From an uncultured Pelagibacteraceae bacterium (GTDB lineage Bacteria; Pseudomonadota; Alphaproteobacteria; Pelagibacterales; Pelagibacteraceae): a stretch of 64,000 nucleotides of DNA. A program made the position numbers and the translations under genes. The stretch's first letter is position 1. The number at the start of each line of letters is the position of its first letter. The stretch lies in the NCBI GenBank assembly GCA_902574685.1, contig CACGOO010000003.1, positions 1 through 64,000 on the forward strand, in the 5' to 3' direction. The notes under the pieces are model-generated. The model ran no database searches, was not told the origin of the DNA, and saw nothing but the letters and a program-made list of their open reading frames with translations. This document shows positions 1 to 8,336 of this stretch, in pieces.

Positions 1-841
1 TTTTATAATCTTTAACAAATAGATTGTCTTTAAATGCTAAAAATAAGTGACCGATATTTTGCGGCCCAGAGAAATCATCAAATGGGTCTTTTACTTTGCC
101 ACCGTGATTACTTCCAACAAATACTCCAGTTAAAATATCTACCATCCAAGCTAATCCAGATCCTCTAAATCCAGCTATTGGAAGTTGTACCCCAGAAAGA
201 GCTTCTTTTGCATTTGTAGTTGGTTTACCAAATTTGTTTAAAGCAACGCCATATGGTATTTTTTTTCCTAACTTTTCTGCAATCCTAATTTTACCTCTAT
301 TAATCATAGACATTGATGTATCCAGTATAAATGGGACCTTACTATTTGTTTGAGTTCCAAAACATACTGGATTAGTTCCAAAGACTGATTTTTTTCCACC
401 GAAAGGTGCAATAGCTGGAGGAGCATTTGTAAATGCGAATGTTATTAAATTTTTTTTAACCGCTTGCTCGACGTAATATCCAGATAGCCCGTAATGTCCG
501 CTGTTTTTTACAGCAACTAAACCAATTCCTGTTTTTTTTGCATTTTGAATAGTTTTTTTAATTGCTTCATCTGCTGCAACAAAACCAATAGAATTATCTG
601 CATCAATTATTGATATAGATTTTGATATATTTTTTACAGTTATTTTAGGTCTCGGATTAATTACTTTTTTTGAGATTCTTTCGCAATACATTTTTAAACG
701 AGACAATCCATGTGAAGGCGCACCTACAAGTTCCGCATTGATAATTGCATTTGCACAAATAATAGCATGATTTGTTTTTAACCCTCTTTTTATAAAAATT
801 TTTTTAATAATAGATTTAATTTTTGTATGATTTACAGACAT
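1..841 (-). CDS. Ldh-family (malate/L-lactate/sulfolactate) dehydrogenase, 3' end cut by window
   Basis: The reverse strand is open from an ATG at 839-841 to the window edge, about 280 residues, so the C-terminus lies outside. The protein has the Ldh family layout: SHGLSRL near residue 40, a GHYGLSGYY block near residue 120, then NAPPAIAPFGG and a late GFRGSGLAWMVDILTGV stretch. This NAD(P)-dependent 2-hydroxyacid dehydrogenase family includes malate, L-lactate and ureidoglycolate dehydrogenases and (2R)-3-sulfolactate dehydrogenase ComC. It lies 13 bases downstream of a tauC-like gene on the same strand and in a window with suyAB, so sulfolactate is a reasonable candidate substrate. That is inference; the family is clear but substrate residues cannot be assigned by eye. 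Confidence 0.85.
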   Translation of the reverse strand, partial: MSVNHTKIKSIIKKIFIKRGLKTNHAIICANAIINAELVGAPSHGLSRLKMYCERISKKVINPRPKITVKNISKSISIIDADNSIGFVAADEAIKKTIQNAKKTGIGLVAVKNSGHYGLSGYYVEQAVKKNLITFAFTNAPPAIAPFGGKKSVFGTNPVCFGTQTNSKVPFILDTSMSMINRGKIRIAEKLGKKIPYGVALNKFGKPTTNAKEALSGVQLPIAGFRGSGLAWMVDILTGVFVGSNHGGKVKDPFDDFSGPQNIGHLFLAFKDNLFVKDYK

Positions 842-854
842 TAATAGAATGAAA

Positions 855-2780
855 TTAACCTTTACCTCTCCAAGGTATCGTCTTATCAATAATTTTTCTC
901 AAAGTTACATCAAATAGAAGACCTAACATACCCATTATAAAAATTGTGATCCAAATTACTTCATATTGAAAATACTTTTTGGCAACATTTTCTACAAATC
1001 CAATTCCGGTTGTTCCTGCTAAAAATTCTGCTGCAACCAAGGTTCCCCAACACATACCAACCGCCACTCTAATTCCTGTTAAAATTTCAGGTAAAGAATT
1101 AGGAAAAATAACATATCTAAGTATTTGTCTTTTAGAAGCACCAAGAGAATGCGCTGCATGTATTTTAGATAACTGTGTACCTGATGCTCCGGCTCTAGCT
1201 GAAATGATCATTATAGATAATGAAACCATAAATAATAAAAATACTTTTCCAGTATTATCAATCCCTAAAACCGAGATTATTAAAGGAGCCCACGCAAGAG
1301 GGGGTACTGGTCTATACAGTTCAATTAATGGATCAAAGAAACCTTTAGCAAATCTATTTAAACCCATAAAAAGTCCTAATGGTACACCAATCAATATTCC
1401 AAAAACTAATCCAAGAAAAACTCTTAAAAAAGAATCCCAGATATGACCGTATGGAACAGGAATTTTAAATAATTTAAAATCACCTGTAACAATTTTTAAA
1501 ACTTTACCTTTAAAATTTTGCTTAACTACACCATCTTTAGTGTGAACTGGATATTCTCCTGGCAAAACATCAGCTATCCAATCTGGCAATACAAAGCCAA
1601 TTATCTGGCTTACATCCATCATATCAATCCAAAGAAGTGGTATATTTTTGTAACCTACACTTGGCTTAGACATTAAAATAAATTTATTAAGTGTATCCGA
1701 GGGTTTTGGTAACCATCTACCTGAACCTTGCTCAGAACAACTAGGACCACTTGCAACTATAGTTCCTGCAGGGAATAAAAGAATATCAATTAGTCTTAGA
1801 CCACCTTGCTCAGTTTTTTGAAGATTATCAAATTCAATAATTGCATTTTGCATTTCATTAAGAGCATTTGGAGGATAAATACTTGCAAATTCAATTCTTC
1901 TTGCAATTTTTACAATATTTTTTGCGTAAGTAGATGCCACTTCTTCAGTGTCATCTAAATTTTTTCTATATAATTTTATCTCTGATTTAAGTTCTTTTAT
2001 TGCATTTTTGAATTGAGGATTATGGTTTCTTAATTTAAAAAATTTATCATTAATTTTTTTTAATTGTTCAGCAGCAGCGTGAAATTTTAAACCTCTATCA
2101 GTTTCAGGCACTAAAGGCACTTCAATAGTGTTTTCTATTGATCCTGTACCGGCACTTACAGTTACTATGCCCCAGCTTCCTTGCTCAGCAATTGCCTTTT
2201 GTCTCTCATTTTTTTGCTCTGGTGTTTCAAATGGATAATCTTTCTTTTGAAAATTAGTGCTTAACAATCTAATTTCATCAGTCATCTCATCTATTTTAAT
2301 TTTTGTGTTAATCTCCATTAGATTATCGTTAGTAAGCAATGGAATTAATTTGTTTGTTTTATTAATAAAACCAACTAATGCAGTTTTCTGTATGCTGCTT
2401 AAATCTGGCGAATTTTGAATTTCTAAACTTATTTTTTTAAGATTTTTATTTTCTATTTTTATTATTGAAGTACTTTTGAATTCTCTTTCTTCAATTGGAA
2501 ATTGATATTTTAATCCTAGTAAAGACTCATTTATTTTTGCGACCTGACATAATTCATTTGCTGATTTTGGATAAAATCCTTTTGCAATATCCCAAGAATA
2601 ATAAAGCCAAACTAACAATATTGCACTGCTTCCGACAATTATCCAATGAGTTCCACCTTTTGCTCTTTCTGGATTTCCAAAAACTGCATCAACTTTTTCA
2701 GTTTTTATTAAACGTCTTCCATAAAGTATGCACCCGATAATTGATACGAGAATTAATATTGTTATTATTTGAGTAAACAT
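855..2780 (-). CDS. tauC: TauC/SsuC-type ABC transporter permease with very long N-terminal region
   Basis: Inner-membrane permease of a nitrate/sulfonate/taurine-type ABC importer. The conserved core occupies about residues 440-641: several hydrophobic segments and an EAA-like cytoplasmic loop (AAHSLGASKRQILRYVIFP) for contact with the ATPase. Typical TauC/SsuC proteins are about 250-280 residues; this one is 641. The extra N-terminal part has two membrane segments (about 3-20 and 46-64), then roughly 270 hydrophilic, Lys/Glu-rich, helix-predicting residues, and a segment at about 330-430 before the core. It starts directly after tauB (TAA followed by ATG) and is the third gene of tauA-tauB-tauC. 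Taurine as substrate is inferred from the neighbouring aminotransferase and the distant xsc. Confidence 0.85.
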   Translation of the reverse strand: MFTQIITILILVSIIGCILYGRRLIKTEKVDAVFGNPERAKGGTHWIIVGSSAILLVWLYYSWDIAKGFYPKSANELCQVAKINESLLGLKYQFPIEEREFKSTSIIKIENKNLKKISLEIQNSPDLSSIQKTALVGFINKTNKLIPLLTNDNLMEINTKIKIDEMTDEIRLLSTNFQKKDYPFETPEQKNERQKAIAEQGSWGIVTVSAGTGSIENTIEVPLVPETDRGLKFHAAAEQLKKINDKFFKLRNHNPQFKNAIKELKSEIKLYRKNLDDTEEVASTYAKNIVKIARRIEFASIYPPNALNEMQNAIIEFDNLQKTEQGGLRLIDILLFPAGTIVASGPSCSEQGSGRWLPKPSDTLNKFILMSKPSVGYKNIPLLWIDMMDVSQIIGFVLPDWIADVLPGEYPVHTKDGVVKQNFKGKVLKIVTGDFKLFKIPVPYGHIWDSFLRVFLGLVFGILIGVPLGLFMGLNRFAKGFFDPLIELYRPVPPLAWAPLIISVLGIDNTGKVFLLFMVSLSIMIISARAGASGTQLSKIHAAHSLGASKRQILRYVIFPNSLPEILTGIRVAVGMCWGTLVAAEFLAGTTGIGFVENVAKKYFQYEVIWITIFIMGMLGLLFDVTLRKIIDKTIPWRGKG

Positions 2781-3578
2781 TTAATTTTCTTTTCCCATAA
2801 TTTCTTCCTCCATGTTCCAAATCATGGATAAAATTTCTTCTCTTTTTGATGAAAAATCTTTATTTTTTTTTATTTCTCTTAAATCTTCTTTTAATCCCAT
2901 CTCTGCAAATGGAAGATTATATTCTTTATGTATCCTACCTGGTCTTGGTGCCATTACGTACAATCTTTCACCAAGCAGTAGTGCTTCTTCAACTGAGTGC
3001 GTAATTAAAATAATTGTTTTTCCAGTTTCTTTCCAAATTTTCAAAACTAAAGATTGCATTTTTTCTCTTGTTAGAGCATCAAGAGCACCTAAAGGCTCAT
3101 CCATTAAAATCAAATCAGGATCATTGATTAAACACCTTGCAAGAGCTACTCTTTGCTGCATTCCTCCAGACAATTGATATGTTGGGGTATTTCCAAATCC
3201 TTTTAAGCCGACAATCTCCAACCACTCATCAACTTTTTTTGAAGTTTCTATAGGATCTTTTTTTTTCATTCTAAGACCAAAGTTTACGTTCTCTGCAACA
3301 GTCAACCATTCAAATAATGCACCTTGTTGAAAAACCATGCCTCTTTCAACTCCAGGTCCATCAATTTCTTTACCATTCAAAGTTATATTTCCTGATGTTG
3401 GTCTTAAGAAACCAGCTGCAATATTTAACAAAGTTGTTTTTCCACAACCAGAAGGCCCAAGAACTGTTAGAAGTTCTCCTTTTTTTAATTTGAAATTTAA
3501 ATCTTTTAAAGCATGAACAGTCTCTCCTTTTGGAGTTTTGAAAATCATGTTTAGATTTTGAGATATCAAATCACTCAT
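2781..3578 (-). CDS. tauB: Taurine/sulfonate-type ABC transporter ATP-binding protein
   Basis: ATPase subunit of the importer, 265 residues, the usual length for TauB/SsuB. Walker A GPSGCGKTT (about residues 42-50), a Q-loop, the ABC signature LSGGMQQRVALARC, Walker B LILMDEPLGALD and the switch His in ILITHSVEEALLL are all intact. It lies between the periplasmic binding protein and the permease on the same strand; a hairpin with a U-run separates it from tauA, so it may be expressed at a lower level than tauA. Family assignment (NitT/TauT) is strong; the substrate is not readable from this subunit. Confidence 0.92.
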   Translation of the reverse strand: MSDLISQNLNMIFKTPKGETVHALKDLNFKLKKGELLTVLGPSGCGKTTLLNIAAGFLRPTSGNITLNGKEIDGPGVERGMVFQQGALFEWLTVAENVNFGLRMKKKDPIETSKKVDEWLEIVGLKGFGNTPTYQLSGGMQQRVALARCLINDPDLILMDEPLGALDALTREKMQSLVLKIWKETGKTIILITHSVEEALLLGERLYVMAPRPGRIHKEYNLPFAEMGLKEDLREIKKNKDFSSKREEILSMIWNMEEEIMGKEN

Positions 3579-3606
3579 TAGCTGACTTTATATAAAATAT
3601 TTACTT

Positions 3607-3641
3607 AAAAAAATAGGCACCAATAAAATTGGCGCCTATTT
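3607..3641 (-). terminator. Attenuating intrinsic terminator between tauA and tauB
   Basis: Read on the minus strand, 14-base arms (plus-strand 3611-3624 and 3628-3641) pair completely with one G-U, leaving a 3-base loop, and are followed by a U-run (A-run at 3607-3613). It lies just after the tauA stop and before tauB, inside the operon. This layout commonly sets a high binding-protein to low permease ratio by partial termination or by protecting the upstream mRNA. The structure is seen directly; the attenuating role is inferred. Confidence 0.8.
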
Positions 3642-3660
3642 AATTATTCTAATCTTTAAA

Positions 3661-4602
3661 TTATAAAGGTAAGAAACTAGTGTCTACTGCTCCACCTGGA
3701 GTTCCCATTCCTTTTAAGAATGCATCTAAGTTTCCGCTTTCCATAGATTTTTTAGTTTCTTCTGGAGTTAAGAATTTGAAACCACTTAAAGTGTCTTTCA
3801 TATCAGCAATTTTCATCTCTGAAGCTTTTGACATAGAATTCATATCACTTTTTCCATTTCTATATCTTTCATTTGCTTCATGAGTTACTTCAATAAAAGT
3901 TCTCAACATTCCAGGATTTTCCTTCATAAACTTGTCTGTTACAGAAGTAATATCTATTCCTAAAATACCTGCATCTCTTGCTTCTTGAACAGTTAAAAGT
4001 CTTGATCCTACAGCAACTGCAGCTTTGATAGAATTACCACCAAATAGACATGCCATTACTACATCTCCACTTACTAATGCAGCCGCACCTTCTTCAGGGT
4101 CCATTTGAATAATATCCATTTTACTTCTGTCAGCTCCGACAACTTTCATACTTTCGTCGAAAACGTACTCAGCCATAGTACCTAACGGAACAGCAACTTT
4201 TTTACCTTCTAATTCAGTTGCATTTGCTTTTGTTATTCCTGATGCATTTGATGTTACACAAGTTGTTCCACCCATTCCGTATTCCATTGCAATATCAACT
4301 AATTTGATAGGTGCATTTGATTTTACAGCATTAATAAATGGTACTAAACCTTGTGAGTAAGAAATATCTATATCTCCTGCTAACATTGCATCTGTCATTG
4401 CTCCACCATTAGTGAAGTTTGTCCATTTTACTGGAACTCCTAAAGCTTTAGCAAAATTCTTTTTTTGCATGTCCTCTAAATTTGGACTTGGCCACTCTAG
4501 AAAGTATGCAACTCTAACTTCGTTCGCAGCAGAGTTTGCTGCTGTGATTGTTAAGTTTAGAGCAAATAAACTTCCTAAAATGAAACTAATTATTTTTTTC
4601 AT
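3661..4602 (-). CDS. tauA: Periplasmic taurine-type substrate-binding protein
   Basis: Solute-binding protein of the ABC importer, 313 residues. A clear Sec signal peptide (MKK, hydrophobic core, cleavage probably after the ANSA region near residue 25) is followed by a TauA/SsuA/NMT1-type fold: AYFLEWPSPN near the N-terminus, GGAMTDAMLAGDIDISYSQG and an EGKKVAVPLGT segment. The start is supported by an AGGAG ribosome-binding site five bases upstream. First gene of tauABC, divergent from an omega-aminotransferase gene. The TauA assignment rests on family resemblance plus the presence of downstream sulfonate enzymes; related binding proteins take other sulfonates or small amines. Confidence 0.88.
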   Translation of the reverse strand: MKKIISFILGSLFALNLTITAANSAANEVRVAYFLEWPSPNLEDMQKKNFAKALGVPVKWTNFTNGGAMTDAMLAGDIDISYSQGLVPFINAVKSNAPIKLVDIAMEYGMGGTTCVTSNASGITKANATELEGKKVAVPLGTMAEYVFDESMKVVGADRSKMDIIQMDPEEGAAALVSGDVVMACLFGGNSIKAAVAVGSRLLTVQEARDAGILGIDITSVTDKFMKENPGMLRTFIEVTHEANERYRNGKSDMNSMSKASEMKIADMKDTLSGFKFLTPEETKKSMESGNLDAFLKGMGTPGGAVDTSFLPL

Positions 4603-4775
4603 TTCATCTCCTGTTAATTAAATTTAATTATCGATATTTAAGTTTAAATTTTCTTTTAAGTAAATGATGAATAAATTACACAGGCTTCAAAAGTTATAAG
4701 TTACAACCTATAGTTGCGGTCATTTAACATAGCAAGTATGACTAAAATTTACTGGTTAATTTATATAATTAGTCT
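4603..4775. promoter_or_regulatory. Divergent intergenic region between tauA and the aminotransferase gene
   Basis: This 173-base AT-rich gap separates the starts of two divergent transcription units (importer leftward, aminotransferase and alanine dehydrogenase rightward) and must carry both promoters unless transcription enters from elsewhere. On the plus strand TTGCGG at 4714-4719 and TATGAC at 4737-4742 are 17 bases apart, a weak sigma70-like match. No convincing operator dyad or known riboswitch was seen. Confidence 0.4.
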
Positions 4776-6137
4776 ATGAATCGAAACATAATTATGAGTT
4801 CAGAAAAACCTCAAATACCGAATTCTTTAAATGAACATTGGATGCCATTTACATCTAATAGAGATTTTAAAGAGTCTCCAAGATTAATTGTAGAAGCAAA
4901 AGGTGTATATTTAAAAAATCATCAAGGTCAAACTCAGATAGATGCAAGCTCGGGTTTATTTTGCAATCCTTTAGGTCATGGAAGAGAAGAAATTATTAAT
5001 GCAATTACTAATCAGTTAAAAAAATTAGATTATGCTCAACCATTTCAACAAGGTTTTGGTGGTTCATTTGAACTTGCAACAAAAATTTCTAAACATACGC
5101 CAGGAAATTTAAATAGAATTTTTTACACAATTTGTGGATCTACTGCTGTAGAGACTGCAATTAAAATTGCAGTTGCATATCATAAAGCAAGAGGTGAAGG
5201 ACATAGATTTAGGTTTGTTGGAAGAGAAAGAGGCTATCATGGAATGAATATCGGAGCTACTTCTGTTGGCGGAATGATTAACAACGTGAAAACATTTGCC
5301 AATGTTTTGATGCCAGGTGTTCTTCACATGAGACATACACATTTACCAGAACATAAATTTGTTTCAGGTCAACCTGAAACTGGCGCAGAAATGGCAGAAG
5401 ACCTTGAGAGAATTTGTACAAATTTTGGATCAGAGAACATAGCAGCTTGTATTGTTGAGCCAATTGCTGGATCGACAGGAACATTAGTTCCACCAAAAGG
5501 ATATTTGCAAAGACTAAGAGAAATTTGCGATAAGCATGGAATTTTATTAGTTTTTGATGAAGTTATTACTGGATGGGGAAGAACAGGTTCGCCATTTGCA
5601 TCGCAAGAATACGGTGTTACTCCAGATATTATTACAATGGCTAAAGCTACAACAAATGGAATAAGTCCTTTAGGTGCAGTAGCGTGTAAAGAAGAAATTT
5701 ACGACACGGTTATGGATGGATCTCCAAAAGGAACAATAGAACTATTTCACGGTTACACTTACTCTGGAATTCCAGTTTCAGTTGCTGCAGGCTTAGCGGT
5801 TCAAGATATTTTTGAGAAAGATGACATCTTTAATAGAGCAAAAAATTTATCTCCATATTTCCAAGAAGGTTTAATGTCTTTAAAAGATATTGATGTTGTT
5901 GATAACATAAGAGGATATGGAATGATGGGTGGTATTGATATTAAAATGCATAAAAAACCTGGCGCAGCAGGATTTACATGTTTCAAACACTGCTATGATG
6001 CAGGAGTTAACTTTAAAGCGACTGGCGATTGTTTAATTATTGCTCCAATGTTTATCTGCGAAAAAAAACATATTGATGAAATAATCGAGAAACTAAGAAC
6101 TGGTATTACCAACTATTCAAAAAGCAAAAAAAATTAA
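4776..6137 (+). CDS. tpa: Class III omega-amino-acid:pyruvate aminotransferase, probable taurine:pyruvate aminotransferase
   Basis: Fold-type I PLP enzyme of about 450 residues. The WMPFT motif near residue 23 is typical of beta-alanine/taurine:pyruvate aminotransferases; later come GSTAVETAIKIA, the LLVFDEVITGWGRTG aspartate block and the probable PLP lysine in TMAKATTNGISPLGAV. Tpa would convert taurine and pyruvate to sulfoacetaldehyde and alanine. Context supports this: tauABC is divergent upstream, alanine dehydrogenase is ten bases downstream, and xsc for sulfoacetaldehyde is in the same window. Beta-alanine or hypotaurine are alternatives. Two ATGs are possible (4776 or 4794); neither has a clear ribosome-binding site. 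Confidence 0.85.
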   Translation: MNRNIIMSSEKPQIPNSLNEHWMPFTSNRDFKESPRLIVEAKGVYLKNHQGQTQIDASSGLFCNPLGHGREEIINAITNQLKKLDYAQPFQQGFGGSFELATKISKHTPGNLNRIFYTICGSTAVETAIKIAVAYHKARGEGHRFRFVGRERGYHGMNIGATSVGGMINNVKTFANVLMPGVLHMRHTHLPEHKFVSGQPETGAEMAEDLERICTNFGSENIAACIVEPIAGSTGTLVPPKGYLQRLREICDKHGILLVFDEVITGWGRTGSPFASQEYGVTPDIITMAKATTNGISPLGAVACKEEIYDTVMDGSPKGTIELFHGYTYSGIPVSVAAGLAVQDIFEKDDIFNRAKNLSPYFQEGLMSLKDIDVVDNIRGYGMMGGIDIKMHKKPGAAGFTCFKHCYDAGVNFKATGDCLIIAPMFICEKKHIDEIIEKLRTGITNYSKSKKN

Positions 6138-6146
6138 TTTAATTCT

Positions 6147-7265
6147 ATGAAAATCGGGGTTCCAAAAGAAATAAAGCCTCAAGAAAATAGAATTGGACTC
6201 ACTCCCGAAAGTGTAAAAGCATTAACCTCTAATGGCCATGAAGTTTTAATTGAAAATAACGGAGGTTTTGAAGCAGGATTTGAAAACGATCATTACGTAT
6301 CAAGCGGAGCAAAAATAGTTAATACAGCTGAAGATATATTTAACGACTCTGACATCATCGTTAAAGTTAAAGAGCCACAATCTAGTGAAGTAAAAATGAT
6401 AAGAGAAAATCAAGTTGTCTTTACATATCTTCATCTTGCTGCAGCTAAGGAACTGACACAAGGCTTAATAGACAGCAAATCAATATGCATCGCTTATGAA
6501 ACAGTCACAGATAACAACGGAAGACTTCCTTTGCTAGCACCAATGAGTGCAGTAGCCGGAAGAATGTCAGTTCAAGCAGGTGCACATTGTTTAGAAAAAA
6601 ATCAAAAAGGTCGTGGTCTTTTGTTAGGAGGAGCACCTGGCGTAGAGCCTGGAAATGTTGTTATACTTGGAGGTGGAGTAGTAGGAGAAAATGCTGCTAT
6701 AATTGCAACAGGCATGAAAGCCAAGGTTAATATTGTAGATAAATCTGAAAAAAGATTAAACGAACTTTCCCAAATATTTGGAGACAAAATAATTCCCAAC
6801 TTAAGTGATAAAACTGATTTAGAAGAATTAATTTCTGAATGTGATTTGTTAGTAGGTGGAGTTTTGATACCGGGTGCTGAGGCACCAAAATTAGTTACAA
6901 AGAATATGTTAAAAAAAATGAAAAGGGGATCAGTAATTGTAGATGTTGCAATTGATCAAGGAGGATGTGTTGAAACCAGTAAACCGACTACTTTTGCAGA
7001 ACCAACTTTTATAATAGATGATATAATTCATTATTGTGTTGCAAATATGCCCGGTGGTGTTCCTAGAACATCAACAATTGCATTGAATAAAGCAACTCTT
7101 CCTTTTTTATCTAAACTAGCAAAAGATGGGTACTTAAAAGCTTTAAATGATGATCAAAATTTTCAAGCAGGATTAAATGTATTTAAAGGAGGTGTTACTC
7201 ATAAAGCTGTTGCTGATGTATTTGGTCATGATTATTTACCAGCTCAAAAGGCATTGCTTAATTAA
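6147..7265 (+). CDS. ald: Alanine dehydrogenase
   Basis: NAD-dependent alanine dehydrogenase (alanine + NAD to pyruvate + ammonium), 372 residues, the family's usual length. The N-terminal MKIGVPKEIKPQENRIGLTP signature, a Rossmann glycine-rich loop (VVILGGGVVGENAA, about residues 170-183) and the C-terminal NMPGGVPRTSTIALN block are present. It begins ten bases after the aminotransferase stop, so the two are probably co-transcribed: the aminotransferase makes alanine from pyruvate, and this enzyme restores pyruvate while releasing the amino nitrogen as ammonium. The same tpa-ald coupling is known in other taurine-degrading bacteria. Confidence 0.93.
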   Translation: MKIGVPKEIKPQENRIGLTPESVKALTSNGHEVLIENNGGFEAGFENDHYVSSGAKIVNTAEDIFNDSDIIVKVKEPQSSEVKMIRENQVVFTYLHLAAAKELTQGLIDSKSICIAYETVTDNNGRLPLLAPMSAVAGRMSVQAGAHCLEKNQKGRGLLLGGAPGVEPGNVVILGGGVVGENAAIIATGMKAKVNIVDKSEKRLNELSQIFGDKIIPNLSDKTDLEELISECDLLVGGVLIPGAEAPKLVTKNMLKKMKRGSVIVDVAIDQGGCVETSKPTTFAEPTFIIDDIIHYCVANMPGGVPRTSTIALNKATLPFLSKLAKDGYLKALNDDQNFQAGLNVFKGGVTHKAVADVFGHDYLPAQKALLN

Positions 7266-7391
7266 AATCCCTAATTTTTCTTGCTTTTTCATAAATTGAC
7301 AAAAAAAAAATTGATTCTATATAGCAGTCATAATTTAAAAAATTATTCCTGAATTTAACATTCATTTATTTCTCTCTTTTTTGTTGAATTC

Positions 7392-7411
7392 ACCTCCTCG
7401 AAAGGGGAGGT
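7392..7411. terminator. GNRA-capped hairpin between ald and a thioredoxin-like gene
   Basis: An eight-pair stem (7392-7399 with 7404-7411, one T-G pair) closes a perfect GAAA tetraloop. It lies in the 155-base gap between two convergent genes. Neither strand shows the U-run of a classical terminator immediately after the stem, so it may be a weak terminator, an mRNA 3' end stabiliser or part of a small RNA. The rest of the gap is plain AT-rich sequence. Confidence 0.4.
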
Positions 7412-7420
7412 AAAAAGGAA

Positions 7421-7795
7421 TTATATCCCTTTGTTTATTAAATTATATATTTGGTCTTTGTCAGTTAAACCAATTTCTCTTGCTACTTCACTTTCACCTT
7501 TAAAAACTACTATTGTAGTCCAATAATTTACACCTAAAGCTTTAGCAATATCTTCATGTTCTGTTTGCTCATAGAATAAAAATTCTACATCCTTAAAGTC
7601 TTTCATTGCTTGATCGAAAACTTTTGTTTGTGCTGCGCAAGTTGAACAATATTCATTCCAAGAATTAATTACAATTGTTTTACCTGATTTTTGAATTTCA
7701 AATAATTTTTTCAGATCAAAGTTTGTGGTTTTTTCAAAACCAAATGAGATATTTGGCATCAAGAATAAAATAAGAAAGACAAAATATTTTTTCAT
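7421..7795 (-). CDS. Secreted thioredoxin-like protein
   Basis: A 124-residue protein with a Sec signal peptide (first ~20 residues) and a thioredoxin-like domain. The redox motif is CSTC at Cys50-Cys53 in NSWNEYCSTCAAQ, followed by a region that reads as the thioredoxin beta strand and TTIVVFKG. The typical cis-Pro appears replaced around NYWTTIVVF, where thioredoxins usually have a T-P pair. Probably a periplasmic thiol-disulfide or haem-delivery type protein. It ends an apparent two-gene leftward unit with cytochrome b561 and faces two c-type cytochrome genes, so a role in cytochrome c maturation is possible but not shown. Confidence 0.75.
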   Translation of the reverse strand: MKKYFVFLILFLMPNISFGFEKTTNFDLKKLFEIQKSGKTIVINSWNEYCSTCAAQTKVFDQAMKDFKDVEFLFYEQTEHEDIAKALGVNYWTTIVVFKGESEVAREIGLTDKDQIYNLINKGI

Positions 7796-7808
7796 GAGCT
7801 CTATTTAA

Positions 7809-8336
7809 TTATCTGGTCATTCTTTTCAAGATGTTTTCTTTCAAAAATATTTGATGAAACAAAACTGCAAAAATATGCAATGAGATTAAAACTATTAATG
7901 TATAATTTGAAATAACGTGAACATTGTAAAATTGATCTGCTAAATCAAAGTTATCTTCAATCCTTAATTTAAAAATAAAAAAATTTAGTTTTTCACCATT
8001 AAATAGCTTTTTTAAAATTCCTGATGTTGTTATTGTTAAAAGTGCGACATAAAGAGCGAAATGATTCAATTTCGCAATCAGGTTTTGTCCAAAGAATGCC
8101 TCAGGCATTAGTTTTGGGGACTTGCTAAAAAATTTATAAATTAACCTAAATAAGGTTATGTAAAATATAGATATCCCAACAATTACGTGCACATTTTCTA
8201 TAGTTATTCTTAAATCCGAAAAATCCAATCTGACTAAAATAAACCCCATTGGTATCTGAGCAATTAGAAGGAGCAAAGTGAACCAATGGAAAAATTTAGC
8301 TAACCAACTATATTGTGATGTTATACTATTAGACAT
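7809..8336 (-). CDS. Cytochrome b561 family membrane protein
   Basis: A 175-residue, four-helix membrane protein of the bacterial b561 (CybB/YceJ) family. The start SWLAKFFHWFTLLLLIAQIPMG is typical, with haem-ligand histidines in FHW (helix 1), ENVHVIVG (helix 2), KLNHFALY (helix 3) and ISLHIFAVLFHQ (helix 4). Such proteins pass electrons between the quinone pool and periplasmic acceptors. The start codon overlaps the start codon of the divergent cytochrome gene (CATG at 8334-8337). With two soluble c-type cytochromes next door it may form a small electron-transfer chain; the partner is not known. Confidence 0.85.
   Translation of the reverse strand: MSNSITSQYSWLAKFFHWFTLLLLIAQIPMGFILVRLDFSDLRITIENVHVIVGISIFYITLFRLIYKFFSKSPKLMPEAFFGQNLIAKLNHFALYVALLTITTSGILKKLFNGEKLNFFIFKLRIEDNFDLADQFYNVHVISNYTLIVLISLHIFAVLFHQIFLKENILKRMTR

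Noticed and set aside
979..1446. Plus-strand 155-codon frame opposite tauC
   Set aside because: It lies wholly inside the well-supported permease gene and its product resembles no protein; it is a shadow frame.
4714..4742. TTGCGG / TATGAC promoter before tpa
   Set aside because: Spacing is right, but both boxes match the consensus weakly; noted in the region entry only.
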